Source of the DNA: CAYNHZ01 sp964397445
Lineage (GTDB): Bacteria; Bacteroidota; Bacteroidia; Bacteroidales; UBA932
Reading direction: 5' to 3'
Length of the DNA: 64,000 bases
Assembly (NCBI GenBank): GCA_964397445.1
Contig: CAYNHZ010000001.1
Location: forward strand, 186,001-250,000
In this document: positions 41,935 to 50,686 of the stretch, piece by piece
How positions within the stretch are numbered: position 1 is the first letter of the stretch
Layout: every line of letters starts with the position of its first letter
The notes under the pieces: generated by a model
Databases searched by the model: none
Told to the model about the DNA's origin: nothing
Seen by the model: the letters and a program-made list of their open reading frames with translations, nothing else
Made by a program: the position numbers and the translations under genes

Positions 41935-43854
41935 ATGAAAAAATTAGTATTAATCTTATCCTCTCTATTATTCGTTTATACCTATTCAAACGGACAGAGT
42001 AAGGCTGACTACGAGATATTGAAAGACAGTGTCTCTGTAACCGTTGACTCACAAGGTTCAGGAACTTTTACTATTGCACAAAGTATTAAGATCTTGACAG
42101 ATAAGGGTGGTGTGAAAAATCGGATTATCAAGTATGATTACGATCCGCTCACAGCATTTGCAAAATTTTCTTCCGTTAAAATAAAAAGAAATAGTGGAGA
42201 GATTGTGGTAATAGATCCCAAAAGTAGTTGTGACTATGCAGCTCCCGCAAGGGCTATCTATTGGGGTGCTAAGCAGATAATGGTGGAGATTGGACGCCTT
42301 TCTATTGGTGATATCATTGAATACCAAATAGAGAAGAAAGGGTTTACATACGCTCTTCTCAATCTGAACGACAATGAGGAAGATTCGAGATTTATTCCTC
42401 CGATGAGGGGACATTTTTACGACATTGTCCCTTTCTGGAGCAATGTACCTGTAGAAAGGAAAGTCTACAGATTAGCTATCCCTATGGAGAAAGATATTCA
42501 ATTTAAATTTTATAATGGCCAATGTGAGAGCTCTATGAAATATGAGGGGGGGAGAAAAGTTTATACTTTTGCTGTCAACCATCTATTACCACTAAAAAGG
42601 GAACCGAATATGGTAGATCCTTTCGATGCTGCTCCGAAACTTATGCTCTCATCAACTCCAGAATGGAAAGATAAATCATTATGGTTCAATAAAGTGAATG
42701 AGGATTACGGGAGTTTTGACAAATTTGCTCCGGCACAGAAAAAGGTCGATGAAATAATAAAAGGGAAAGTTGGGGAAATGGAAAAAATCGCAGCTTTGAC
42801 CCATTGGGTTGCAGATAATATTCGCTACTCAGGGATCTCTATGGGTAAAGGGGAAGGTTTCACACTGCACAATACTCAGATGAATTTCACCGATCGTTGC
42901 GGCGTTTGTAAGGACATTGCAGGTACACTCATCTCGTTTTTAAGGATGGCAGGTTTTGAAGCATATCCAGCTATGACAATGGCCGGAAGCAGGGTTGAGC
43001 AGATCGCTGCCGACCACTTTAACCATTGTGTAGCCGTTGTCAAACTCCAAAGCGGTGTTTATATACCACTCGACCCTACTTGGGTCCCTTTCTGCCGAGA
43101 GTTATGGAGTAGTGCCGAACAACAACAAAACTATTTGCCCGGCATACCTGAGGGTTCCGACCTCTGTCTAACCCCCCTATCTCCACCTGAAAATCACTAC
43201 TTTAAAATAAATGCAAAAAATCACATCGACGCTAAGGGAGATCTTAAAGGGGAATTTACCCTTATGGCAGAAGGACAATCAGATAGCAGATTAAGAAAAA
43301 TTTTCACCACAGGATGGATGAGTGAGTGGAGTAATACTCTTGAGAGAGAGATACTTGCTGTATCTCCAAAAGCAAGACTCATAAGCGTTGATTATGGTAA
43401 AAATCCAAAAGACTACACATCAGCCCCTCTGAAAATCATCTTTAAATATGAGATTCCTGAGTATGCAATAGTAGGCAGTGATGGGACTATGGTTCTAAAA
43501 GCATTAACAATGAATAATTTGTATAACTCTATCAGAACATACGAAAGGATTAATACTTTCGTCGAAAATAGGAAATACGGGTTTTCTGATGCCTGTTCAA
43601 GGTTGGTTGAACTTAAAGAAACAATAACTATCCCCAGTGGTTACTCAATAGTCGGAAATGGTCTCAAAGAGGGGGTTAAAAGCGACGTTGCAGAATTCGA
43701 TGGCACTTTGGAACAAAATGGCTCAACCATCCAAATCTCTCAAACCCTTTCTCTCAAAAAAAGGGTGTATGATGCATCCGATTGGGATGGTTTCAAATCT
43801 GCTTTAGAGGCTCACAAAAGATTTGGTAATTATATTGTTATAGCCAATAAATAA
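41935..43854 (+). CDS. DUF3857 / transglutaminase-like exported protein with intact triad
   Basis: The 639-residue protein has a signal peptide (residues 1-21), an N-terminal DUF3857 beta-sandwich (about 25-220; 'VKNRIIKYDYDPLTAFAKFSSVKI', 'GDIIEYQIEKKG'), a transglutaminase-like core (about 280-390) with Cys325 in CGVCKD, His364 in HFNHCVAV and Asp380 in PLDPTW, and a C-terminal DUF3858-like part. The triad is complete, so it may cut or cross-link a peptide substrate in the periplasm. It is followed by a paralogue lacking the triad and then by a hydroxyproline-type dehydratase gene, all in one direction with 39- and 10-base gaps. Confidence 0.85.
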   Translation: MKKLVLILSSLLFVYTYSNGQSKADYEILKDSVSVTVDSQGSGTFTIAQSIKILTDKGGVKNRIIKYDYDPLTAFAKFSSVKIKRNSGEIVVIDPKSSCDYAAPARAIYWGAKQIMVEIGRLSIGDIIEYQIEKKGFTYALLNLNDNEEDSRFIPPMRGHFYDIVPFWSNVPVERKVYRLAIPMEKDIQFKFYNGQCESSMKYEGGRKVYTFAVNHLLPLKREPNMVDPFDAAPKLMLSSTPEWKDKSLWFNKVNEDYGSFDKFAPAQKKVDEIIKGKVGEMEKIAALTHWVADNIRYSGISMGKGEGFTLHNTQMNFTDRCGVCKDIAGTLISFLRMAGFEAYPAMTMAGSRVEQIAADHFNHCVAVVKLQSGVYIPLDPTWVPFCRELWSSAEQQQNYLPGIPEGSDLCLTPLSPPENHYFKINAKNHIDAKGDLKGEFTLMAEGQSDSRLRKIFTTGWMSEWSNTLEREILAVSPKARLISVDYGKNPKDYTSAPLKIIFKYEIPEYAIVGSDGTMVLKALTMNNLYNSIRTYERINTFVENRKYGFSDACSRLVELKETITIPSGYSIVGNGLKEGVKSDVAEFDGTLEQNGSTIQISQTLSLKKRVYDASDWDGFKSALEAHKRFGNYIVIANK

Positions 43855-43893
43855 AACAAACCCATTTAGTGTATTTTTTAATTTAGAAATATT

Positions 43894-45513
43894 ATGAACA
43901 AAAAATCTTTATACCATATAATAGCACTTATCTTTTTGGTGATTTCCACCCAAATAAATGCTGCAGATAAAAACGAGGCTATTTTCAATAAAGTTTCAAA
44001 GAGCTACCTTCTTCTCCCTGACGGAAGTCAACAAATGAGGGTTGTGAAAGAGCTCACTATATTTACCCATACAGCGATGAATGGTACTTATGGTGAATCT
44101 TTTATAACATATAATCCTCTCTATCAAGAATTAACCATCAATAAATCTTACACAAAACAAAAAGATGGCAATATTGTCGAGACCCCTGCAAACGCATTTG
44201 TCCCCGTCCTACCAAGGGGGGCAGCAGACGCACCCGAATACAATTATCTAAAAGAGATGGTGGTGGTCCATACAGGTTTGGAACTTGGCGCTACAATATA
44301 TCTCGACTACACAATAACAACCAAAAAGGGGTACTTAAATGGGATAGATCTGTTTGAAATAGTAATGGAGAGCTCACCTGTAAAGGACTATACGCTAACA
44401 GTTACCATTCCAAAAGAGAAAACATTGAACTACCTCTCTATCAACTCTCAATACAAACCAACTACCAAAGAAGAGGCTAATAATAAAAGTTATATATGGA
44501 ATATTAAAAACATACCAGCATCCTCAAAATCTCAATGGGTTAGTATTCAGAGCGGTGGAATAAAAGTCATATCTGCAAACACATACATCACTCCAAAGGA
44601 GATGGTTCCCAATACAGACACTTTTAAAAGTGGAACTGAATATAAAAACGCCCTCGCTACTCTAAACGGATGGTTAAAAGAGAGAGGTAACAACAATATC
44701 GTTGCCTCAACAATGTCGATTATCAAGGAGAGATTTCAACTTATCCCACTTAATTTTAAAGAGGTTGGCTTCTCAATGAGGAGTTTCGAAGAGATCTTCA
44801 ACTCAGCCTATGGTACTGAGGCTGAACTCACCTTTTTAGCAAAAACCCTTATGGAGGAAAACGGTGTCAAATGTGATGTGATAATGTGTTATCCAACCCT
44901 CACAGCCAAAGCTTTAAGTCTTTCATCTATAAGTGAATTCCTCATATCTACAGATGTTGCTGACAATGAAATAGTATCGGTGAAAAAGGATAAAGAGGAG
45001 ATAAAATATATTGAAAACAAATTCATCTCTTTCTGTTCTGCAAATAGCGGTGAAATGGTTGATAATCTAATATTTCCAGAGCGTGCTATAAATTGTAACA
45101 CAAACATCTCCCTCTCCGAAGAGAACTTAACCTCTCTTGAAGGGGGCTACTATATTTTTAATTTTCCATCGGAGAAAAATAGTCTTTTCAATCATTACGG
45201 ATTCAAAACCCTTAACACACAACGCACTGAAAATATTCTTCTGCCATATCCGATATCCGAAAGCTACTCTTACACAATAAATATCTCCCCATATTCCCTT
45301 TCAACAAATAAATCATCTGTATTGACCAAGGTTTCAAACAAGGTAGGTGAGGTGGAAATATCGATTATAAATGGGAAAAATGGTACTATTACTATTACAA
45401 AAAAAATCAATATCAACACTATGTTGATAACCCCAACCCTATACAAAGATTTTAGAAATCTTTCCATAGAGTGGTATAATGAGAATAATAACAAACTTTT
45501 ATTTAAAAAATAA
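43894..45513 (+). CDS. DUF3857 protein with degenerate transglutaminase domain
   Basis: The 539-residue protein has a signal peptide (NKKSLYHIIALIFLVISTQINA) and a DUF3857 domain ('LLLPDGSQQMRVVKELTIFTHTAMNGTYGE', 'GLELGATIYLDYTIT'). The region aligned with the transglutaminase core reads 'FNSAYGTEAELTFLAKTLMEENGVKCDVIMC', where the nucleophile Cys of the neighbour's CGVCKD is replaced and no HxxH or LDPTW partner follows. It is therefore probably a non-catalytic partner of the protein at 41935-43854. The C-terminal part is beta-rich. The two genes are adjacent and co-oriented. Confidence 0.8.
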   Translation: MNKKSLYHIIALIFLVISTQINAADKNEAIFNKVSKSYLLLPDGSQQMRVVKELTIFTHTAMNGTYGESFITYNPLYQELTINKSYTKQKDGNIVETPANAFVPVLPRGAADAPEYNYLKEMVVVHTGLELGATIYLDYTITTKKGYLNGIDLFEIVMESSPVKDYTLTVTIPKEKTLNYLSINSQYKPTTKEEANNKSYIWNIKNIPASSKSQWVSIQSGGIKVISANTYITPKEMVPNTDTFKSGTEYKNALATLNGWLKERGNNNIVASTMSIIKERFQLIPLNFKEVGFSMRSFEEIFNSAYGTEAELTFLAKTLMEENGVKCDVIMCYPTLTAKALSLSSISEFLISTDVADNEIVSVKKDKEEIKYIENKFISFCSANSGEMVDNLIFPERAINCNTNISLSEENLTSLEGGYYIFNFPSEKNSLFNHYGFKTLNTQRTENILLPYPISESYSYTINISPYSLSTNKSSVLTKVSNKVGEVEISIINGKNGTITITKKININTMLITPTLYKDFRNLSIEWYNENNNKLLFKK

Positions 45514-45523
45514 ATAGAACTTT

Positions 45524-46573
45524 ATGAATAAAGTAAATATCCTAAACAATCTCGATTGGAATATACCAAAAGATTGGCTCCAAATCGAAACAATAGATAT
45601 GCACACAGGGGGAGAACCCCTCAGGGTGATAACCAAAGGGTTACCAACAATCAAAGGGGAGACTATTCTTGAAAAAAGGAGATTTTTCAGGGATAATCTT
45701 GACTATATCAGGACAGGGCTGATGTGGGAGCCTCGTGGACACGCTGATCAATATGGAGCAGTTATAATCGAAGCTGAACGAGAGGATTCCGATTTCGGTG
45801 TATTCTTTATGCACAACGAGGGATATTCCACTATGTGCGGTCACGCAACTCTTGCCCTTGTCAAACTTGTCCTTGAAAGCGGTATGGTAAAAAAACAGGA
45901 ACAGAATCCTGAGATAAGGATAGATGCCCCTCCGGGACAACTACGCTGCAAGGCGTATCGAGAAGGAGGTAAGGTTGTAAAAGCCTCTTTTCTCAATGTT
46001 CCCTGCTTTATGCCACTTTCCAACGCAAAGGTCAGTGTCGATGGCATCGGTGAGGTTACTTTTGACCTTGCTTTCGGGGGTGCATTCTATGCTTTTGTTG
46101 AGGCAGATAGTTTGGGGCTCAAAATGGACCGGAGTGACTATAATCGTCTAATAGATTATGGACGGAGGATTAAATACGCAGTAATGGATCAATTTGAGAT
46201 CAAACACCCCTTCTTCGATGACCTTAGTTTCTTATATGGAACAATATTTACCGGTAAGCCATACGATAAGCACAATTGGAGTAGGAATGTATGTATATTT
46301 GCTGAAGGAGAAGTAGATAGATCAGCTACTGGATCTGGAGTAAGTGCCAGAGCTGCTATCCACTATGCAAAAGGGGAGTTAAAAATGGGAGAGAAAGTTA
46401 CTATTGAATCGATCCTTGGTACCACTATGGATGTGGAAATTGCAGAGATCACAAAATACGGCGGCTACGATGCTGTCGTCCCTATGGTGAGCGGATCAGC
46501 AAACATAATAGGGAAAAATTGTTTCTGCTTTGACCCTGAAGATGCTTTAAATAAGGGATTTATCTTTCGATAA
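45524..46573 (+). CDS. Proline racemase superfamily, trans-3-hydroxy-L-proline dehydratase type
   Basis: The 349-residue protein belongs to the proline racemase family: 'IETIDMHTGGEPLRVI', 'RGHADQYGAVI', 'HNEGYSTMCGHATLAL' with catalytic Cys105. Racemases and 4-hydroxyproline epimerases have a second catalytic Cys in DRSPCGTG; here the motif is 'VDRSATGSGVSARAAI' with Thr269. This Cys/Thr pairing is the mark of trans-L-3-hydroxyproline dehydratase, as in human L3HYPDH, so the enzyme probably makes delta1-pyrroline-2-carboxylate. Collagen-derived 3-hydroxyproline is a plausible source, which fits the peptidase genes nearby. It follows the degenerate DUF3857 gene by 10 bases. Confidence in family is high, in substrate moderate. 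Confidence 0.82.
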   Translation: MNKVNILNNLDWNIPKDWLQIETIDMHTGGEPLRVITKGLPTIKGETILEKRRFFRDNLDYIRTGLMWEPRGHADQYGAVIIEAEREDSDFGVFFMHNEGYSTMCGHATLALVKLVLESGMVKKQEQNPEIRIDAPPGQLRCKAYREGGKVVKASFLNVPCFMPLSNAKVSVDGIGEVTFDLAFGGAFYAFVEADSLGLKMDRSDYNRLIDYGRRIKYAVMDQFEIKHPFFDDLSFLYGTIFTGKPYDKHNWSRNVCIFAEGEVDRSATGSGVSARAAIHYAKGELKMGEKVTIESILGTTMDVEIAEITKYGGYDAVVPMVSGSANIIGKNCFCFDPEDALNKGFIFR

Positions 46574-47053
46574 AAAGATTTTTCTGAATACCCTCATTAT
46601 CCCTTTGCCACACAACATAATCCAAAGGCGAAAACGATAAGAGAGCGTCCATAATTTTGAGATAAAACGCCAAAAAGAGGAGTTTGCCTTAAAGTGGCAT
46701 CCCCCAAAGACTGTCCCTTCAGCAACAACACCGATTACATCAGAAACGGTAGCTCGCTCATAATGACCGTAATTACCATCACCACGCAGAAGCAACAAAG
46801 TTCCCCAAACATGAACAACCCTATGGAGCTTTATCGTTGTATCTTGAGCATATCTAAATAGGACAATGTCTCTCCTGCGAATTGAGGTAGAACCATCTGC
46901 CTTTTTATTTGGTGGAGAAAGTAAGACCGAATCCTTGCCGGATCTGAAAAAAGGGTTCATATCGCAACCATCTACAAGATACGACACGCGACGACCTTGT
47001 TCAAGTTCAGTGATTACACTCTGTATAGAATTGTTCTCTCTTTTAAAATCCAT
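46547..47053 (-). CDS. S26-type signal peptidase-like protein lacking the catalytic serine
   Basis: The 168-residue protein follows the small S24/S26 family of Bacteroidota: 'VSYLVDGCDMNPFFRSGKDSVLLSPP' then 'IRRRDIVLFRYAQDTTIKLHRVVHVWG' and 'LLRGDGNYGHYERATVSDVIGVV'. In active relatives the first box reads GxSMxP; here it is GCDMNP, so the nucleophile is Asp31 instead of Ser. A non-proteolytic role or a dead enzyme is likely. The C-terminus ends in an aromatic amphipathic region. Its 3' end overlaps the converging dehydratase gene by 27 bases. It is 17 bases downstream of the SIMPL gene and may share its transcript. Confidence 0.68.
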   Translation of the reverse strand: MDFKRENNSIQSVITELEQGRRVSYLVDGCDMNPFFRSGKDSVLLSPPNKKADGSTSIRRRDIVLFRYAQDTTIKLHRVVHVWGTLLLLRGDGNYGHYERATVSDVIGVVAEGTVFGGCHFKANSSFWRFISKLWTLSYRFRLWIMLCGKGIMRVFRKIFLSKDKSLI

Positions 47054-47070
47054 CGGGATTGTATTAAACC

Positions 47071-47787
47071 TTAATCTTTAAGGAAATATTCGATAGTGGT
47101 AACTACTCGTATAACTTTGATATGAGGGGTATTTGCATCCCTATCAGAAATAGAGAATTGTCCTTGTGTTGCCGTACGAATTTTACCAAGTTTACTATCT
47201 GAGTCTGCCGCAAACTTTTCTGCAGTCATCCTTCCATTATTGGTAGCCTCAGCTACCATTTCAGGCTTAACATCATTTAATTTGCTGAAAGAGAAAATAG
47301 TAGAATATTCATAATCACCTGTTGTAAGAGCTATTCCATCTTTAAGGAGGTCACCTTGCTTACTCATTAAAGCACGAACTTTATCCACTTTATCAGAAGC
47401 AACGGTTATTACAGAGGTGGTTTTATATCTAAATTTATTATAACTTCCCGAAGAGTATCTTTCAGCTTCTGTATCTATCACAGAGATAGGTGAAACTGTT
47501 ATCTCCTCCCTTGAAAGACCATTTGATTCTAAAAAGGCGATTATTTTACTATTTGATTTTTCAATATCACTATATAAAGAGGTTAGATCATTACTTGCAG
47601 ACTTAAATACTAATGGCCATATCACCCTATCTGCAGATACTTCACGTTCAGATAGACCTTTAACAGTAACAACACGCTCACTTTCTTTAAATCTCACGAT
47701 ACCTGCATAGATAAACCAGCCAAGAATAATTATCCCCAATGATAAAATTAAGAAACTTAAAAAGTTATGATTTAGATATCTACTCAT
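47071..47787 (-). CDS. SIMPL-domain (DUF541) protein
   Basis: The 238-residue protein has one N-terminal membrane anchor ('FLSFLILSLGIIILGWFIYAGIV') and a SIMPL domain outside the inner membrane: 'VVTVKGLSEREVSADRVIWPLVFKSASNDL', 'FLESNGLSREEITVSPISVIDTEAE', 'MTAEKFAADSDSKLGKIRTATQGQFSI'. Members form oligomeric rings; some are linked to oxidative stress or envelope integrity but no enzymatic role is established. It is divergent from the S9 peptidase gene. Confidence 0.85.
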   Translation of the reverse strand: MSRYLNHNFLSFLILSLGIIILGWFIYAGIVRFKESERVVTVKGLSEREVSADRVIWPLVFKSASNDLTSLYSDIEKSNSKIIAFLESNGLSREEITVSPISVIDTEAERYSSGSYNKFRYKTTSVITVASDKVDKVRALMSKQGDLLKDGIALTTGDYEYSTIFSFSKLNDVKPEMVAEATNNGRMTAEKFAADSDSKLGKIRTATQGQFSISDRDANTPHIKVIRVVTTIEYFLKD

Positions 47788-47893
47788 AATAATAGTATTT
47801 AAAGGATTTATAAATAATGCTAAATATTTCTCGATGCAAATATAACCTCAATTCCTATTTTTTGCTACTTTTGTTGAATAAAGTTATTTTCCA

Positions 47894-50665
47894 ATGATGA
47901 AACTATCGCATCTCCTACTCACTACCATAGCCATAATCTTCTTCGTAGTGCCATCCTATGCCCAAAAGAAAGCATTAAGCCACTCTGTTTATGATTCTTG
48001 GGAAAGTGTCCGTAACACATCTGTCCCTTATAATGGGAAATTTCTATTGTACTCCGTAAACAAACAAGAGGGGGATAATATCCTCTTCCTATATAACTTA
48101 CAGAGCAATGTTCGAACTCAGATAGAGAGGGGTAAAGATGGAAGAATAAGCGAAGATGGTAATTACTTGCTATACAAAATATCCCCTTTTTTCGCTCAAA
48201 CAAGAGACGCTAAAATAAAGAAGAAAAAGGATGACGAAATGCCAAAAGACACCCTTGCTATAATGAGGTTGAAAGATATGACTATCCGAACCTATGCAAA
48301 TATCAAATCATTAGAATACGGTAATCAACTAAGAGATTATATCGCTTTTTCTGACACTACCTCTTCCAATTCTCTATATATAATAAATCTAAATACCTTC
48401 TCTGCCGACACGATAAAAGGGGTCGATCAATACATCTTTTCAGATAATGGGGAATATCTTTCCTATATCACTAAACCATCTGATAAAGACTCACTTGCAA
48501 AGAAGGAGATCAGATTGTATTTTCCAAAAACAAAGAGGGATATATTACTCCTTTCGGGTGAAAAAAAGGATAAAATAGAGCTCCCTGTCTTCGATAAGAG
48601 TAATAATAAATTGGCTTTCCACGCACAAAAATCTGTATATCTTTTTGATATCAAAAGTGATAAAAAGGCAAAGGCACTCATCTCTAACAATATAAAAGGG
48701 ATTAGGGAAAATTGGATGATTTGGGACAAAACACCCCTCTCCTTCAGTGATGACGGACAATATCTTCAATTCGGAACAAAACCAAAACCAAAGGATAAAG
48801 ACACTACTATAGCGGAGTTTGAGAGGGTAAATCTTGATATATGGAGATGGAACGCAGACTTTCTCCCCACCTATGAAAAGGCATCAAAGAAGAGTTTTGA
48901 AAAAACCTCATATAAAGCACTCATTTACTTTAAAGATACATCAAAGATTGTTCAACTTGCAGATGAAGATCTTCCCACTCTTAATATTCCTCAGAAAAAC
49001 ACACATAACTATGTACTATCCCTCACAGATAAGCCGTATCGTATTCAATCTCAATGGAATAGCGGAGATATTTTCGATTTATATAAAGTTGATATTACCA
49101 CAGGAGAAAGGGTTCTTCTCAAAAAAGGGGGATATTTGACCTCTTTTACATTTTCCCAAACAGGCAATTATTATCTATGGTTCAATTCAGATGATAAAGG
49201 GTGGTATTTATACGAAACCTCAACAGGAAGTGAGAGGAATATCACTAAAGATCTCCCTGCAATTTTCTGGGATGACGAAGATGACACACCATCTATCCCC
49301 CAACCCTGCTCCCACCCAATTTGGTTTGAAGATGAATCACAATTTATATTGGGGTCAAAATACGATTTATGGCTATTTGATCCAAAAGGGATAAATCCAC
49401 CTGAACAGTTGACCGAAGGGGTAGGTAAGTCAAACAGTATAAGATTTCGAGTAGAGACCGAATTATTTTATCACTCTGATGATAATTCTAAAAATGGTAT
49501 CTCTAACGACAGGCTGCTCAGTTATGACGAACCTCTCTATATCTCATCTTTCAACAAGATAAACAAAGAGGGTGGTCTATATCTTAAAGATCTGAAAAAT
49601 AAGAAGAAAGGGAAACTCATAAAACTAATTGAGGGGCCATTCACATTCCAACTTCACGGAATCTCCACCTCTTACGAATACCCTGGAATCGTTGAGCACA
49701 AATCGGCAAGAGCTCGAAGAAATTTATCAATACCTATTTATATATATTCCAAGGGGGACTTCCAAAACCCTTATGACCTATATATTTCTCGGGATATGCT
49801 AAGAAGTGAAAATAAAATAACAAGTATTAACCCAAATCAAAAAGATTATAATTGGGGTACTGTGGAGCTAATCAATTGGACTACAACTGACTCAATCAAA
49901 GCAGAAGGACTGCTCTACAAACCTGAAAATTTTGACCCAACCAAGAAATACCCGGTCATAATCTACTTTTATGAAAAAGATTCTGACTACTTATATAGCT
50001 ACCTCCAACCCTCACCGAGCCGTTCGGTTATCAATATACCGTATTTTGTGAGCAATGGTTATATAGTTTTCGACCCGAATATTTACTATAAAGAGGGACA
50101 TCCGGGACAATGCGCCATTAATTCCATTATGCCAGCAGTAGATATGCTTTGCAAAAATAGTTGGTTCGACGGAGAAAATATGGCTATCCAGGGACAAAGT
50201 TGGGGTGGCTACCAAGTGGCGTATATGATTACACAAACTGACCGATTTAAGGCAGCGTGCGCTGGGGCACCTGTTTCCAATATGACAAGTGCTTATGGGG
50301 GGATACGATGGAATTCGGGTATTACTCGTCAATTTCAATATGAGATGGGACAAAGTCGCATCGGCAAAGACCTCTGGAGCGGATTTGACCTCTATTACGA
50401 CAATTCTCCTCTGTTTTTTGTGCCAAATGTAAAAACACCAATACTTATTATGCACAATGATAAAGATGGTTCGGTTCCATGGTATCAGGGAATAGAATTT
50501 TTTGTAGGTTTGCGTCGCTGTGGAAAACAAGCTTGGATGTTACAATATATTGGTGAGGATCATAATCTAATTGAGAGACATAATGCAAAAGATTTGAGTG
50601 TGAAATTATCAGATTTTTTCGATCATTTCCTAAAAAACGGACCAATGCCTGAATGGATGAAATAA
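47894..50665 (+). CDS. Large S9 family (prolyl oligopeptidase-type) exported peptidase
   Basis: The 923-residue protein has a signal peptide (KLSHLLLTTIAIIFFVVPSYAQ), a long N-terminal propeller-like region (about residues 40-640; repeats such as 'KFLLYSVNKQEGDNILFLYNL' and 'RISEDGNYLLYKISPFF'), and a C-terminal alpha/beta hydrolase with nucleophile Ser in GQSWGGYQ (about 768), Asp in 'MHNDKDGSVPW' and His in 'GEDHNL'. It should cleave small peptides in the periplasm. ATG at 47894 and 47897 are both possible. It is followed 21 bases later by a second S9 peptidase, so the two may act together on peptides. Confidence 0.88.
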   Translation: MMKLSHLLLTTIAIIFFVVPSYAQKKALSHSVYDSWESVRNTSVPYNGKFLLYSVNKQEGDNILFLYNLQSNVRTQIERGKDGRISEDGNYLLYKISPFFAQTRDAKIKKKKDDEMPKDTLAIMRLKDMTIRTYANIKSLEYGNQLRDYIAFSDTTSSNSLYIINLNTFSADTIKGVDQYIFSDNGEYLSYITKPSDKDSLAKKEIRLYFPKTKRDILLLSGEKKDKIELPVFDKSNNKLAFHAQKSVYLFDIKSDKKAKALISNNIKGIRENWMIWDKTPLSFSDDGQYLQFGTKPKPKDKDTTIAEFERVNLDIWRWNADFLPTYEKASKKSFEKTSYKALIYFKDTSKIVQLADEDLPTLNIPQKNTHNYVLSLTDKPYRIQSQWNSGDIFDLYKVDITTGERVLLKKGGYLTSFTFSQTGNYYLWFNSDDKGWYLYETSTGSERNITKDLPAIFWDDEDDTPSIPQPCSHPIWFEDESQFILGSKYDLWLFDPKGINPPEQLTEGVGKSNSIRFRVETELFYHSDDNSKNGISNDRLLSYDEPLYISSFNKINKEGGLYLKDLKNKKKGKLIKLIEGPFTFQLHGISTSYEYPGIVEHKSARARRNLSIPIYIYSKGDFQNPYDLYISRDMLRSENKITSINPNQKDYNWGTVELINWTTTDSIKAEGLLYKPENFDPTKKYPVIIYFYEKDSDYLYSYLQPSPSRSVINIPYFVSNGYIVFDPNIYYKEGHPGQCAINSIMPAVDMLCKNSWFDGENMAIQGQSWGGYQVAYMITQTDRFKAACAGAPVSNMTSAYGGIRWNSGITRQFQYEMGQSRIGKDLWSGFDLYYDNSPLFFVPNVKTPILIMHNDKDGSVPWYQGIEFFVGLRRCGKQAWMLQYIGEDHNLIERHNAKDLSVKLSDFFDHFLKNGPMPEWMK

Positions 50666-50686
50666 ACACAATATAAATTAAACCCT

